DNA of 64,000 nucleotides from Podarcis raffonei. Lineage: Eukaryota > Chordata > Lepidosauria > Squamata > Lacertidae. Of this stretch, positions 31,940 through 42,359 are shown in pieces. Each line of letters begins with the position of its first letter. Within the stretch, counting starts at the first letter, position 1. The stretch lies in assembly GCF_027172205.1 (NCBI RefSeq), contig NC_070614.1, forward strand, positions 46,502,001 to 46,566,000. Reading direction: 5' to 3'. Below the pieces are notes generated by a model. The model was not told where the DNA came from. It saw only the letters and a program-made list of their open reading frames with translations, and did no database searches. Position numbers and translations under genes: made by a program.

Positions 31940-32566
31940 TATCTGTCAATATGGCCTATACCGAGCTGGTTGGACCAATGGCCTGTCTCAGTATAAGACA
32001 AGTTCCTATATTTTTATTTTGGATAAATTTAAAAGAGGTTCTTAGACTGGTGGTATCCCTCCCAGAAACCCCCAAAGAAAAGATGCAGGCTCCAGATGAA
32101 AATATAGTCCTTTATTGAAATACAAATGTGCATAGAGACACCCTCAAAAATAAACAGGCTGCAAAGAACAACATCCAAATCAATGTTTCTTATACACTTC
32201 CAGATTACACATGTGATTTCTACCCACCACTCAAAGTATCAAGGCAATCTTAATAGCTGCATCCCAATGTCACCAACCTGAACCAAACAAGATCATTTGG
32301 GTCTTCAGATCAGCCCTCCTCATAATATCATATGTTTACCTAAATCATTTTTCAAAGTCTTTCTTTATTAAGTCATTGACTATTTTTATTTAGCAATTAA
32401 ATTTGTATACCACCCTTCATCTGCAGGTCTCAGGGCAGATCACAACATAAGAATGCAATATGAAAGCACAAAATACATAATAAAAGCAAGAAGTAAAAAG
32501 CACAAACCAATAACCCCCCCACCCTATTTTCCTATTCATTAAATTTTTCCCCATATCCTGTTCTAT
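31940..32566. other. Spacer with a LINE tail
   Basis: Positions 32390-32510 hold a reverse CR1/L2-type tail (TATACCACCCTTCATCTGCAGG, CAGGGCAGATCACAACATAA). A similar tail is at 62170. The rest shows nothing. Confidence 0.5.
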
Positions 32567-32912
32567 GGGACGCGGGTGGTGATGTGGGTTAAACCACAGA
32601 GCCTAGGACTTGCCGATCAGAAGGTCAGCGGTTCGAATCCCTGTGACGGGGTGAGCTCCAGTTGCTCGGTCCCTGCTCCTGCCAACCTAGCAGTTTGAAA
32701 GCAAATCAAAGTATAAGTAGATAAATAGGTACCGCTCCGGCAGGAAGGTAAACGGCGTTTCTGTGCGCTGCTCTGGTTCGCCAGAAGCGGCTTAGTCATG
32801 CTGGCTACATGACCCAGAAGCTGTACGCCGGCTCCCTCGGCCAATAAAGCGAGATGAGCACCGCAACCCCAGAGTCGGTCACAACTGGACCTAATGGTCA
32901 GGGGTCCCTTTA
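32567..32912 (+). repeat. Sauria-type SINE
   Basis: tRNA-derived head (GTGGGTTAAACCACAGAGCC ... GGTCAGCGGTTCGAATCC), a body with GGTAAACGGCGTTTC, and a BovB-like end (GGACCTAATGGTCAGGGG TCCCTTTA). This SINE family is specific to squamates and is the best taxonomic marker in the window. Two reverse copies: 33299-33666 and 52694-53057. Confidence 0.85.
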
Positions 32913-33010
32913 ACATTTATCCTTTTCTATCTACAAAACAATCCAAGATTAATGACAATTGCCATGGCTTTATTAATGCAGACAATGGCTGTCATGGATC
33001 CCAACAGTTA

Positions 33011-33186
33011 CCGTATTTTTCTGTGTATAAGACGCCCCCATGTATAAGACGCCCCCTATTTGGGGGGACTCCAAATTAAGAAAGCACCCCTCAGCAATAC
33101 GTGTGTATAAGATGAGCCCCAATTTTAAACCTAATTTTTTGGTAAAAAACAACAACCAACCTAGTCTTATACACAGAAAAATATGG
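33011..33186. mobile_element. Short MITE with CCGTATTTTTC ends
   Basis: 176 bp; inverted ends CCGTATTTTTCTGTGTATAA and its complement, flanked by TA (33009-33010 and 33187-33188). Non-coding. A longer relative is 35057-35422. Probably a Tc1/mariner-superfamily derivative; the family is not certain. Confidence 0.65.
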
Positions 33187-33298
33187 TAATCATTTCCAGT
33201 GTTTCAGGACGAACATTTGCTACAAACAGTGCCTAAAAGCAACTAATTCTGTACTGTAAAAGGTCTGGAAGGGCCTCCTTCTTTCTCCATTTTATTTA

Positions 33299-33666
33299 GT
33301 AAAGGTAAAGGTAAAGGTACCCCTGCCCGTATGGGCCAGTCTTGATAGACTCTGGGGTTGTGCGCCCATCTCACTCAAGAGGCCGGGGGCCAGCGCTGTC
33401 CGGAGACACTTCCGGGTCACGTGGCCAGCGTGACAAAGCTGCATCTGGCGAGCCAGCGCAGTACACGGAAACGCCGTTTACCTTCCCGCCAGTAAGCGGT
33501 CCCTATTTACCTACTTGCACCCGGGGGTGCTTTCGAACTGCTAGGTTGGCAGGCGCTGGGACCGAGCAGCGGGAGCGCACCCCGCCATGGGGATTCGAAC
33601 CGCCGACCTTTCGATCAGCAAGCCCTAGGCGCTGAGGCTTTTACCCACAGCGCCACCCGCGTCCTG
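33299..33666 (-). repeat. Sauria-type SINE (reverse)
   Basis: TAAAGGTAAAGGTAAAGG at the left is the reverse of the BovB-like ACCTTT tail; GGATTCGAACCGCCGACC is the reversed B box. Full length. Confidence 0.85.
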
Positions 33667-33753
33667 ACCCATTTTATTTAGGGATTGATAAATGGTGATG
33701 CCATTTTGACTTCCCTCTGAAAAGATAGGAGAAATGCCTCAAATGATTTCCAC

Positions 33754-34734
33754 TCATTGTGAGAATGCCCACTTCCTCAGACAGTCTTTGAAGGCCTCCT
33801 TGACCTTCTCATTCCTTAGACTATAAATAAAAGGGTTTAGTAACGGTGTTACAATGGCAGTAAAAACTGCAACTACCTTCTGTATCTGCCGAGAAAATCC
33901 TTGGCTAGGTAAAGAGTACATGAAAATTGCACTGCCAAAAAAGATGGAGGCAACAGTGATATGAGCAGCACAGGTGGAAAATGTCTTTTGTCGACCTTTG
34001 GCAGAGTGCATGCGCAAGATGGTGACAATGACATAGATGTAAGAGACGACAGTGACAAACAAAGAGCTCAGGAGCACCACTGAGGACAAGACATTCTCCA
34101 GAGCCAATTGGAAATGTACATCATTGCAAGAAAGCTTTATCATTGGGGCATAGTCACAGAAGAAATGGTCTATAGTGTTAGAGCCACAGAAGGATAGGTT
34201 GAAGAGCAAAATGATGGGGCCAAGTGTAGAGAGGAAACCACCAATCCAGCAACCCAAGACCAAATTGATGCAGACCCAACCATTCATGATGATGGTATAG
34301 CGAAGAGGTTTGCAGATGGCAGCATAGCGATCAAAGGCCATCACAGCAATAAGGATGGTTTCCGTGGTTCCAAGAAAGAAGTAGAAATAGCACTGAGACA
34401 CACAGCCCAAGAAAGAGATGGCTTTGTTCATGGAAAGGAGGTTCACCAGCATCTTGGGGGTGATTGACAAGACAAAGAGGACCTCCAGGAGGGAGAGGTT
34501 GCAAAGGAAAAAGTACATGGGGGTTTGGAGGCGCTGGTCCAGACATACCAGTGTGATGATGGTGAAATTCCCAGCTAGCGTTAACAGGAAAACAAGAAGC
34601 AACACCACAGAAAAAAATACCTCCAATGGCCTAGGAAGATGGAAGCCAATTAAGATGAACTCAGACACCTGGTCTACGCTGCTCTGATTCCTCAACCACA
34701 GTTTCAGTTGCAAAATCGGCAAGTGAAGACACAT
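33754..34734 (-). CDS. Class II olfactory receptor, family 6/11-like (326 aa)
   Basis: An intact receptor frame: sequon N16-Q-S, GN in TM1, PMYFFLCN, MAFDRYAAICKPLRY, CDYAPMIKLSC in ECL2, KTFSTCAAH and [12 protein letters not shown]. The ATG at 34734 gives about 11 extra N-terminal residues compared with 59842, because the codon aligned with the usual start is CTG, as in 28468. It lacks the TAG acceptor seen there (the bases are CAA), so translation from 34734 is the simplest reading. A leader exon and promoter cassette lie at 35996-36080, about 1.3 kb upstream. With 28468 it forms a tandem pair sharing upstream sequence. Confidence 0.92.
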   Translation of the reverse strand: MCLHLPILQLKLWLRNQSSVDQVSEFILIGFHLPRPLEVFFSVVLLLVFLLTLAGNFTIITLVCLDQRLQTPMYFFLCNLSLLEVLFVLSITPKMLVNLLSMNKAISFLGCVSQCYFYFFLGTTETILIAVMAFDRYAAICKPLRYTIIMNGWVCINLVLGCWIGGFLSTLGPIILLFNLSFCGSNTIDHFFCDYAPMIKLSCNDVHFQLALENVLSSVVLLSSLFVTVVSYIYVIVTILRMHSAKGRQKTFSTCAAHITVASIFFGSAIFMYSLPSQGFSRQIQKVVAVFTAIVTPLLNPFIYSLRNEKVKEAFKDCLRKWAFSQ

Positions 34735-34897
34735 GCAAATTACACACGCTGGAGTTTGTGTGATTCAAGGTTGCCACTTCCCCCTCTTCTGAGATTTCAA
34801 ATATACAAATAACCATTATCTCCACCCTAAAAAGTCTTCTCTTGTATTCCTGTTACTTCTTAATTTTGCGATACTTCCCTTTTCATAAATTCAGAAC

Positions 34898-34968
34898 ATT
34901 ATTCTTATTCTTATTCTTATTCTTATTCTTATTCTTATTCTTATTCTTATTCTTATTATTCCTCTCTT
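34898..34968. repeat. Microsatellite (TTATTC)n
   Basis: About eleven hexamer units of ATTCTT in the presumed leader intron of 33754. Confidence 0.95.
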
Positions 34969-35056
34969 CCTAACAATGAGAGGTTTCATAAGATTGTCCT
35001 AGGTTTGCTTTTTCTCAGATCAATGCCTAACAAGTGGGTTATAGAAAAGTCCATTA

Positions 35057-35422
35057 CTGTATTTTTCTGGGGAAAAGAGGGCGGTCCCTGGGCGTGCCTG
35101 GCCTTAAGTAGCCCAGGCTGCGCCTCCCCTCACCCGCCGATTGGCGGGCTGGGTTGCAGGCACGCCCAGGGATTCCCCAGCTCTCGCGGGGGCAAGGGAA
35201 GCCCCCGCAAATGTGGGAGGGCCCTGCCCGCAACACCCTCTCCTCTGCAGGCTCGGAAAGGGCTTTATAAGACTAGGGTTTTTTTTTTACAAAAAAAAAA
35301 AGGTTTAAAATTGGGGCTCGTCTTATACGTGGGTAGTGCTGTGGGGTGTTTTCTCAATTTGGAGTCCCCCAAAATAGGGGGCATCTTATACATGGGGGTG
35401 TATTATACATGGAAAAATACTG
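35057..35422. mobile_element. MITE with CTGTATTTTTC ends
   Basis: 366 bp, inverted ends CTGTATTTTTCTG and AAAAATACTG, flanked by TA. A GC-rich middle (35070-35260) and a TATAAGAC... TATTTTGGGG-like arm shared with 33011-33186. Confidence 0.6.
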
Positions 35423-35479
35423 TATCTGTACTGGAAAAAATCACCACCCCATGCATGAAACAAATGAGTGTAACAGTAT

Positions 35480-35995
35480 AGTAGGCATGTTTGAATGATT
35501 CAGTTTAGAGCTGTCTGATGTGAGGAGAAAGATGAACCAATTGTTCTTCTTTTAACTTAATTCACATACCTCTTTAAAGAATCCCCATTATTCTTAAAAC
35601 CCAATGTATGTGTATAGTGAATAATCTAAAATAAACAGCCAACATTATTTGGTTTTATCCAGTGGCTCCCACTGAGCCCTCTTCTTTTCAGGAGGGCATT
35701 GAGTCAGTAGATTGGAGAAGGGGGCATATTCCCTTCCCACATTGCAGACCCATATGCACCCTAAAATCTTACTCAAAAGGTGTTGCTGGGGTGGGGTCAG
35801 AGCAGTATGGAAAGTGGTGCCAATAGAAGGGGAAATTCGCAAAAAACTGTATCTTCTCCTACTCCAGCACCGTAAGACTCCAAAGAATTAGAAAGTCACA
35901 GACAAAATTTAATACATCCTCTGAATTTTCTTATGTAGCTAGCGGCCAAATCAAGATAATAAAGAAATAAAGTGTTGGTTCATTGGCCCCCTAAT
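35480..35995. other. Presumed leader intron of OR 33754
   Basis: Homologous to 30330-30787. Only shadow frames are seen. Confidence 0.4.
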
Positions 35996-36082
35996 CTTAC
36001 CATGACTTAGTGTCGTGTCTTCATTCTTTCTACAGAATGTGCTGTCATTGAGACAGAGTTTATATGAAGTTACCTGGGAATG
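35996..36082 (-). promoter_or_regulatory. OR promoter cassette and leader exon for 33754
   Basis: Minus strand: ATTCCCAGGTAAC (about 36070-36082), resembling an EBF site with one spacer base missing; ATATAAA at 36059-36065; then about 55 bp ending CTAAGTCATG at 36001, followed by the donor GTAAGATTA. The spacing and the exon sequence (GAATGAAGACA) align with the 58.5 kb cassette. About 1.27 kb upstream of the receptor ATG. Confidence 0.6.
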
Positions 36083-36084
36083 GT

Positions 36085-36436
36085 TATTACCGAGTCCTAA
36101 AAGCTCCCAGCTGCATACCTAATGTCAGGGGAACCCAAGTCTCAAGTAAAGTCCTTCTCATCTCACTTTCATTGCCCAGAGAGCCAAAAGTACAGTGAGC
36201 ATGCTCTGTAGCCATGAAATGCTGCTAACTCACTGTTGAGGGTGATACTGGTGGAAATGCGATGGGAGGGGTAATGGAATGACCTGTCTTGCAAAAAGGG
36301 CATGGTCAACTCATTGACATCTCCACACTTCAACTGCCACAAAAGCATCCTCCTCTGCTTTCATTTATGTCCACCCCCACAACACTCACTTTCAGACCTT
36401 AGCTACAGACATTAGGTGTCTCTCAAGGGCTATTTA
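36085..36436. other. Distal OR upstream sequence, shared with 30885-31240
   Basis: Blocks such as GGGGAACCCAAGTCTCA and GCCACAGAATGCTGC-like segments recur upstream of gene 28468. Conserved non-coding by duplication; possible regulatory role is not demonstrated. Confidence 0.45.
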
Positions 36437-36944
36437 GAAACTGTTATGTACTAAGCTTGGATCCTAGAACAATAGGCAGATAGGATCCTAGAATGCAACA
36501 ACTGATTGGCTTACAGGAAAAGACCAATCAGGCTCCAGGTGGAAGTTAACCAGCCTACAGTGGTGCCCCGCAAGACGAACGCCTCGCAAGACGGAAAACT
36601 CGCTAGACGAAAGAGTTTTCCGTTTTCGAGATGCTTCGCAAGACGAATTTCCCTATGGGCGTGCTTCGCAAGACGAAAACGTCTTGCGACTTTGTTTCCT
36701 TTGTCTTAAAACCTTTAAAACCAAGGGTGCTTTGCTTGAACAGCTGCAGTTGCGACTTGACTTCGAGGAGCAACTGTTAGCACGCGGTTTGGTAGCCTTT
36801 TCTCAGACTTTGCTCATTTTTGAAGCTTTTCCAAAACTTTTCCAGAACTTCTTTTGCATCCATTTGGTAAGTTAAACTTTTAAAACTTTTTTTGGGGTTT
36901 TTGGATTTTGGGTTGGGGTGTTTGGGATTCAAGGACTTGGTGTT

Positions 36945-37500
36945 GGGGGGATTGCGAGAATCTGGGAGCTTGTGGGTTTTTTATGATTTTTTTGTGACCA
37001 TTGGGCCATGTGGTTTTTTTTAAAAAAACATCTGAATCTGAGTTTGAATTTCTGTGTGCTGGGTGGCTGGGGGAACAGTTGGGGAGGTTTCTGCAGGAAT
37101 CTGGGAGCTTGTGGGGGTTTTTTTGAATTTTTATGATTTTTTTGTGACCATTGGGCCATGTTGGTTTTTTTTTTTGAAATTTTTCTGAGTTTGAATTTCT
37201 GTGTGCTGGGTTGCTGGGGGAACAGTTGGGGAGGTTTCTGCAGGAATCTGGGAGCTTGTGGGGTTTTTTTCCTGCATTTTTCTGTTTCTCTGTGACCATT
37301 GGGCCATGTTGTTGTTTTTTTGAAAATTTTTCTGATTTTGAATTTCTGTGAGCTGAGTGGCTGGGGGAACAGTTGGGGAGGTTTCTGCAGGAATCTGGGA
37401 GCTTGTGGGGTTTTGTTTTTTGTTTTTTGAATTTTTCTGTTTCTCTGTGACCATTGGGCCATGTTGTTGTTTTTTGAAAAACTTTTCTGGGTTTGAATTT
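36945..37500 (+). repeat. Tandem repeat in Tigger leader, about four units
   Basis: Units of about 135-150 bp each contain AATCTGGGAGCTTGTGGG, GACCATTGGGCCATGT and GGCTGGGGGAACAGTTGGGG; they begin near 36955, 37090, 37235 and 37390. The left copy has about two. Confidence 0.8.
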
Positions 37501-37945
37501 CTGTGTGCTGGTTGGCTGGGGGAACAGTTGAGGAGGGGTTTGCAGCAGTTGGGGAGGGGCTGGGGGAGCAGTTGGGGAGGGGTTTGCAATTTCTGCGTGG
37601 TGGGTGGGTGGGTGGCTGGGGGAACAGTTGAGGTTTTTGAAGACTTTGATGATTTTTGAAGCTTTTCCAAAACTTCTTTTGCAGCCATTTGAGGTTTCTG
37701 AAGACTTCGGTTTATTGATTGTTGAAGCTTTTCCAGAACTGCTTTTGCATCCATTTGGTAAGTTAAACTTTTAAAACTTTTTGAGGGTTTTTGAATTTTG
37801 GGTTGGGGTGTTTGGGATTCAAGGACTTGGTTCTGGGTTTTAATTTCTGTGTGGTGTGTGGCTGGGTGCTTTTGAATTTTTTGGATTTGAAGCACATCAC
37901 TGATTTCTTTTTCTTTTTCTGAGTTTACGAAGGAGCTGTGCTGCC

Positions 37946-39646
37946 ATGGGACCCAAGAAGACTGCTGCTGCAGAGGCCGGCGAGAGGAAGAAGGAGAAGG
38001 TGACGCTGGAAATGAAGAAGGAGATCATCCGGAAGCACGACGGCGGAATGCGTGTGACGGACCTCGCCAGGGAGTACGGCAGGAATCCATCAACCATCGG
38101 GACCATCCTGAAGATGAGGGAGAAGATCATGGCGACTGATGCAGCCAAGGGAGTCACCAGGATCGTGAAGAACCGCCCAGCTGTTCTGGAGGAGGTCGAG
38201 AAGTTGCTGCTCATCTGGTTAGAAGAGAAGCAGCGTGCAGGGGACACAGTGACTGAGGCCGTCATTTGCGAGAAGGCCAAGGCCTTGCACGCAGACCTCG
38301 TCCGGGAACAGCCAGGAACCTCAGGCGAGCCAGAAGTCTTCAAGGCAAGCAGAGGTTGGTTTGACCGGTTCAAGACAAGATCTGGAATCCACAGCGTGGT
38401 CAGGCATGGAGAGGCTGCCAGTTCTGATGTTCCTGCGGCTGAAGACTTTGCAGCGGAGTTCCTGGAGGTTGTGAAGACGGAGGGCTACGTTCCACAGCAG
38501 GTCTTCAACTGCGACGAGACCGGGCTGTTTTGGAAGAGGATGCCCAAAAGGACTTTCATCACACAGGAGGAGGCCAAGTTGCCTGGCCACAAGCCCATGG
38601 AGGACCGTCTGACCCTGCTCTTCTGTGCCAACGCAAGCGGCGACCTGAAGATCAAGCCCCTGCTGGTGTACCACTCGGAGAACCCACCGGCCTTCAAGAG
38701 ACACAAGATCGACAAGGAGCAGCTGAGTGTCATGTGGCGATCCAACAGCAAGGCTTGGGTCACACGTGTGCTGTTTGTGGACTGGGTCAATCTTGCTTTT
38801 GGCCCTGCTGTCAAACAGTACCTGCTGGACAACGACCTGCTGCTGAAGGCTTTGCTTCTGATGGACAATGCTCCTGCTCATCCTAAAGGCCTTGAGGTGG
38901 ACTTGTTGGAGGAGTTCAGCTTCATCAGAATCATGTTCCTGCCGCCTAACACCACGCCACTGCTCCAGCCGATGGATCAGCAGGTCATCGCCAATTTCAA
39001 AAAACTCTACACCAAGGAGCTTTTCAGGCGATGCTTCGAGGTGACTGACTGCACCACCATCACCCTGCGGGAATTCTGGAAGGACCACTTCGACATCGTC
39101 ACCTGCTTGAAGATGATCACCACGGCCTGGAATGGGATCAGCCAGAGAAATTTGAATTGCGCTTGGCGCAGCCTGTGGCCAGACTGTGTGGCACCAAGTG
39201 ACTCTGATGCACCAGAGTCAACAGTGGTGCAGGACATTGTTGCCTTGGGGAGGACCATGGGCCTGGAGGTCACAGAGGAGGACGTCTGCGAGCTGGTGGA
39301 GGAGCACGACCATGAGCTGACCACCCAGGAGCTGGTTGAACTGCAGGCAGAGGCTGCGCAGGAGCAGGCCTCGCTGGAAGAGAAGGAAGCAACTGAGGAA
39401 CGGCTGTCCTCCGAAAAACTGAGGGACATTTGCCAGAAGTGGAAGGAGGTGCAGGCTTTTGCAGAGCAGCACCACCCTGACAAGCACGTGGCACATGACC
39501 TTGGGAACACTTATGATACGAGGGTCATGTCGCCTTTCAGGGAGGTGCTGAAAAGGCGGATGAAGCAGCAGACTATGGACAGGTTCTTGAGCAAGAAGCA
39601 AAGAGTGGAAGAGGAGCCTTCTTCGAGTGGTTCCCCAGAGTCTTAG
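37946..39646 (+). CDS. Tigger transposase (566 aa, intact)
   Basis: Same protein as at 21838-23538 with about ten differences. HTH region 15-150, catalytic D190, D307 and D344 with the surrounding NCDETG, MDNAPAHP and LQPMDQ motifs. Acidic C-terminus ending PSSSGSPES. It is in the element that still has both ends. The codon bias and GC content are much higher than in the surrounding AT-rich DNA, a mark of recent arrival. Long antisense frames over it are shadows. Confidence 0.95.
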   Translation: MGPKKTAAAEAGERKKEKVTLEMKKEIIRKHDGGMRVTDLAREYGRNPSTIGTILKMREKIMATDAAKGVTRIVKNRPAVLEEVEKLLLIWLEEKQRAGDTVTEAVICEKAKALHADLVREQPGTSGEPEVFKASRGWFDRFKTRSGIHSVVRHGEAASSDVPAAEDFAAEFLEVVKTEGYVPQQVFNCDETGLFWKRMPKRTFITQEEAKLPGHKPMEDRLTLLFCANASGDLKIKPLLVYHSENPPAFKRHKIDKEQLSVMWRSNSKAWVTRVLFVDWVNLAFGPAVKQYLLDNDLLLKALLLMDNAPAHPKGLEVDLLEEFSFIRIMFLPPNTTPLLQPMDQQVIANFKKLYTKELFRRCFEVTDCTTITLREFWKDHFDIVTCLKMITTAWNGISQRNLNCAWRSLWPDCVAPSDSDAPESTVVQDIVALGRTMGLEVTEEDVCELVEEHDHELTTQELVELQAEAAQEQASLEEKEATEERLSSEKLRDICQKWKEVQAFAEQHHPDKHVAHDLGNTYDTRVMSPFREVLKRRMKQQTMDRFLSKKQRVEEEPSSSGSPES

Positions 39647-40159
39647 AAAATGTACTGTCAACTTTGTTGATTTTTAAATGTTTTTCTGACATGTTTATAA
39701 ACTTAATTTATTTTCCCTTCAATTTTTTAACTGCTCTTTACAGTATGTGTGACTTTAAAGAGCAGTTAATAAACTCTTGTTGTACCAAATTTGGCTTTGT
39801 TTGGACTTTTTTTGACCATAGGAACGCATTAATTGATTTTCAATGCATTCCTATGGGATTTCATGCTTCGCAAGACGAAAAATTCGCTAGACGAAAAAAC
39901 TCGCAGAACGAATTAATTTCGTCTTGCGAGGCACCACTGTATTAGGCTGATAGGATCGTAGAATGCAACAACTGATTGGTCTGCAGGAAAAGACCAATCA
40001 GGCTCCAGAAGGGAAGCAGAATCAGCCAATCAGACGGGACTCGTTGTGTAAATAATGTATATAAAATCCTTAGGTTTGGGGGGCAATTCAATCACTGTTT
40101 TACAAGCTGCAATAAAGAGCATGAAATCACTACAGGACTCCGAGTATATTTCAGAAACC

Positions 40160-40606
40160 AACAGAGGTCATCCAAAATGTGAAGTTAAATGTATCTCTCT
40201 AGGTTTACAGGAATCATTTAAAAAAAAAATAGTAGCCACAGGTCAGGGAGACATCAGGTTGGGGACTATAGGATACAGGGGTGTGGGGTGCTAACCTTTC
40301 CCTTCTGGCTTTGGTCACAATGACTCAGGGTCCATTCCATGATTCTATGATTCTATGAAAATACTCTCCCACACCCGCCAGTCTCTATTGGCATTTAGAA
40401 GAAAGCTCCCATTTGAGTCAAAGAAAGGGGCTGGAGAGAGATTTGGGTAAATAGCTGGGAAGGAAATGGTTAAACACCTTCCATTCCCTCCATAGTTGTG
40501 AGCTGAATCATCATCATCACATTATGATGCAAGCATTTTAATATTTTTAAAATATTAACAATGTTGACCCTGATTTTTTTTATTATTAAAAGTATATCAC
40601 TTAGAC
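40160..40606. other. Inverted-repeat arm sequence, no gene
   Basis: Mirrors about 20880-21325. A GATTCTATGA repeat near 40340 resembles a CR1 tail. No gene. Confidence 0.5.
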
Positions 40607-40625
40607 CTCAGTTATGAATTTTATA

Positions 40626-42340
40626 TATTTTTTTAAATAAATGTTTATTAAAGTTTTACAAATCAAAAAGTTCATCATTTCACATAGATCATTCCATTAA
40701 ATAGAGCTCACAGGAAAAAAAAACAAAAATATATAACAAAAAAAGAAAAAGAGAAAAAAGAAAAATCCACTTTTTTAAAATTACAAAATTCCATACCCCT
40801 CTGTCCTGAGCTCCTCACATCTCCCTTTTTTGTGTTCCTCTTTATTCCAATCAAATTCAGCAAGTTCAAACCCTTATTCAAACCGTGCTTAAATTATATT
40901 CTTCTAATTATTATGTCCCAAATTTTCATTATTTTAGCCCATTCCTCATCTTCTATACTATGACATAATTTTATTCTGTTCAAAACCCCCTTCTCCTTTT
41001 TAACATTCTTCTTTTCATTCACATTTAACCAAATCCCACAAGCCCTGTTACCTTCACTTCCCACATCATGTTAACACTCAAACATTTTGCAGTGTTTTTG
41101 TAAATAGTCCTTAAACTTTTTCCAGTCCTGTTCCATCAGTTCTTCTCCCTGGTCACGGATTCTGCCAGTCATTTAAGCCATCTCCATGTAGTCAATCACT
41201 TGCATCTGCCATTCTTCCACGGTGGGTAGATCTTGTGTCTTCCAATACTTGGCAAGAAGTATTCTTGCTGCTGTTGTTGCATACATAAAAAATGTTCTAT
41301 CTTTCTTTGGCACCCGTTGGCCAACTATGCCCAAAAGGAAGGCCTCTGGTTTCTTAGGAAAGGTAAATTTAAATACCTTCCTCAGTTCATTATATATCGT
41401 TTCCCAGTAGGCCTTAACCCTTGGGCACGTCCACCAAAGGTGAAAGAATGTTCCCTCAGCTTCTTTACATTTCCAGCACTTGTTGTCAGGCAGGTGATAA
41501 ATTTTTGCAAGCTTGACTGGGGTCATGTACCACCTGTAAATCATTTTCATAATATTCTCCTTTAAGGCAATGCATGCCGTAAACTTCATACCGGTGGTCC
41601 ACAACTGCTCCCAGTCAGCAAACATAATGTTATGACCTATGTCCTGCGCCCATTTAATCATTGCTGATTTAACCGTTTCATCCTGTGTATTCCATTTTAA
41701 CAGCAAGTTATACATCTTTGACAAAATCTTAGTTTTTGGTTCTAACAGTTCTGTTTCCAATTTTGATTTCTCCACCTGGAAGCCAATTTTTTTGTCCAAA
41801 TTGTAGGCCTCTCTTATTTGATAATAATGAAGCCAATCTCGCACTTTGTCTTTTAATTTCTCAAAACTCTGCAGTTTCAGTCTGTCACCTTCTTGCTCCA
41901 AAATTTCCCAATATTTTGGCCATTTGGCCTCCATATTGAGCTTTTTCTGAGACTTAGCTTCCATAGGTGACAACCACCTCGGGGTTTTGCTTTCCAGCAA
42001 ATCTTTATATCTTGTCCAGACATTAAACAGAGCTTTCCTGACAATATGGTTTTTAAATGCCTTATGTGCTTTAACCTTGTCGTACCACAAATATGCATGC
42101 CACCCAAATACATTATTAAAACCTTCTAAATCCAGAATGTCTGTGTTCTCAAGAAGCAGCCAGTCTTTTAACCAGCAAAATGCTGCTGATTCATAGTACA
42201 GTTTGAGGTCTGGCAGGGCAAATCCACCTCTTTCTTTTACATCAGTTAAAATTTTAAACTTTATTCTAGGTTTCTTGCCCTGCCAGACAAATCTAGAAAT
42301 ATCTCTCTGCCACTTCTTGAAACAATCCATCTTGTCCAAA
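40626..42340 (-). mobile_element. 5'-truncated L1 LINE, right arm only
   Basis: 1.7 kb insertion flanked by the 19 bp duplication CTCAGTTATGAATTTTATA (40607-40625 and 42341-42359). The left arm has that target once, uninterrupted (about 20862-20880). On the minus strand the element runs from mid-ORF2 through a 3' UTR to a short A-rich end. The 19 bp duplication, 5' truncation and A tail are classic L1 target-primed reverse transcription. Confidence 0.95.
41173..42339 (-). CDS. L1 ORF2 C-terminal part (388 codons, open)
   Basis: The C-terminal domain of L1 ORF2p, downstream of the reverse transcriptase. It shows the WQG..RIK...L ...GG...PDLKLYY segment near its start, which is the standard L1 thumb motif, and the Cys-rich motif CWKCKEAEGTFFHLWWTC (C-x2-C-x7-H-x4-C). 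The endonuclease and reverse transcriptase are cut off, so it is inactive. The lack of any stop in 388 codons shows that the insertion is young. Confidence 0.92.
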   Translation of the reverse strand: MDKMDCFKKWQRDISRFVWQGKKPRIKFKILTDVKERGGFALPDLKLYYESAAFCWLKDWLLLENTDILDLEGFNNVFGWHAYLWYDKVKAHKAFKNHIVRKALFNVWTRYKDLLESKTPRWLSPMEAKSQKKLNMEAKWPKYWEILEQEGDRLKLQSFEKLKDKVRDWLHYYQIREAYNLDKKIGFQVEKSKLETELLEPKTKILSKMYNLLLKWNTQDETVKSAMIKWAQDIGHNIMFADWEQLWTTGMKFTACIALKENIMKMIYRWYMTPVKLAKIYHLPDNKCWKCKEAEGTFFHLWWTCPRVKAYWETIYNELRKVFKFTFPKKPEAFLLGIVGQRVPKKDRTFFMYATTAARILLAKYWKTQDLPTVEEWQMQVIDYMEMA

Positions 42341-42359
42341 CTCAGTTATGAATTTTATA

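Larger units (their letters stand above)
36558..39939 (+). mobile_element. Complete Tigger DNA transposon (3.4 kb)
   Basis: Both terminal inverted repeats are present (CAGTGGTGCCCCGCAAGACG at 36558 and CGTCTTGCGAGGCACCACTG ending at 39939) with TA on each side (36556-36557, 39940-39941). Subterminal CGCAAGACGA motifs are repeated several times at both ends, as expected for transposase binding. The single gene has an intact 566-residue frame. A 1.1 kb repeat-rich leader separates the left end from the gene. With two ends and an open transposase this copy looks potentially autonomous. Confidence 0.93.
36442..40153 (+). mobile_element. Solo LTR split by a Tigger insertion
   Basis: LTR pieces 36442-36557 (TGTTATGTACTAAGC...) and 39940-40153 (...GAGTATATTTCA) flank the Tigger. 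The whole is bounded by GAAAC (36437-36441 and 40154-40158). Internal GATTGGYCT...AGGAAAAGACC repeats occur on both sides of the Tigger because the family has tandem repeats there. TATATAAAA and AATAAA are in the second piece. The order is LTR first, Tigger second, inverted duplication third. Confidence 0.85.

Noticed and set aside
36880-37895. Proline/lysine/asparagine-rich frames over the Tigger leader (also 23589-24340)
   Set aside because: They are translations of the tandem repeat in the non-coding leader; unit number differs between arms.
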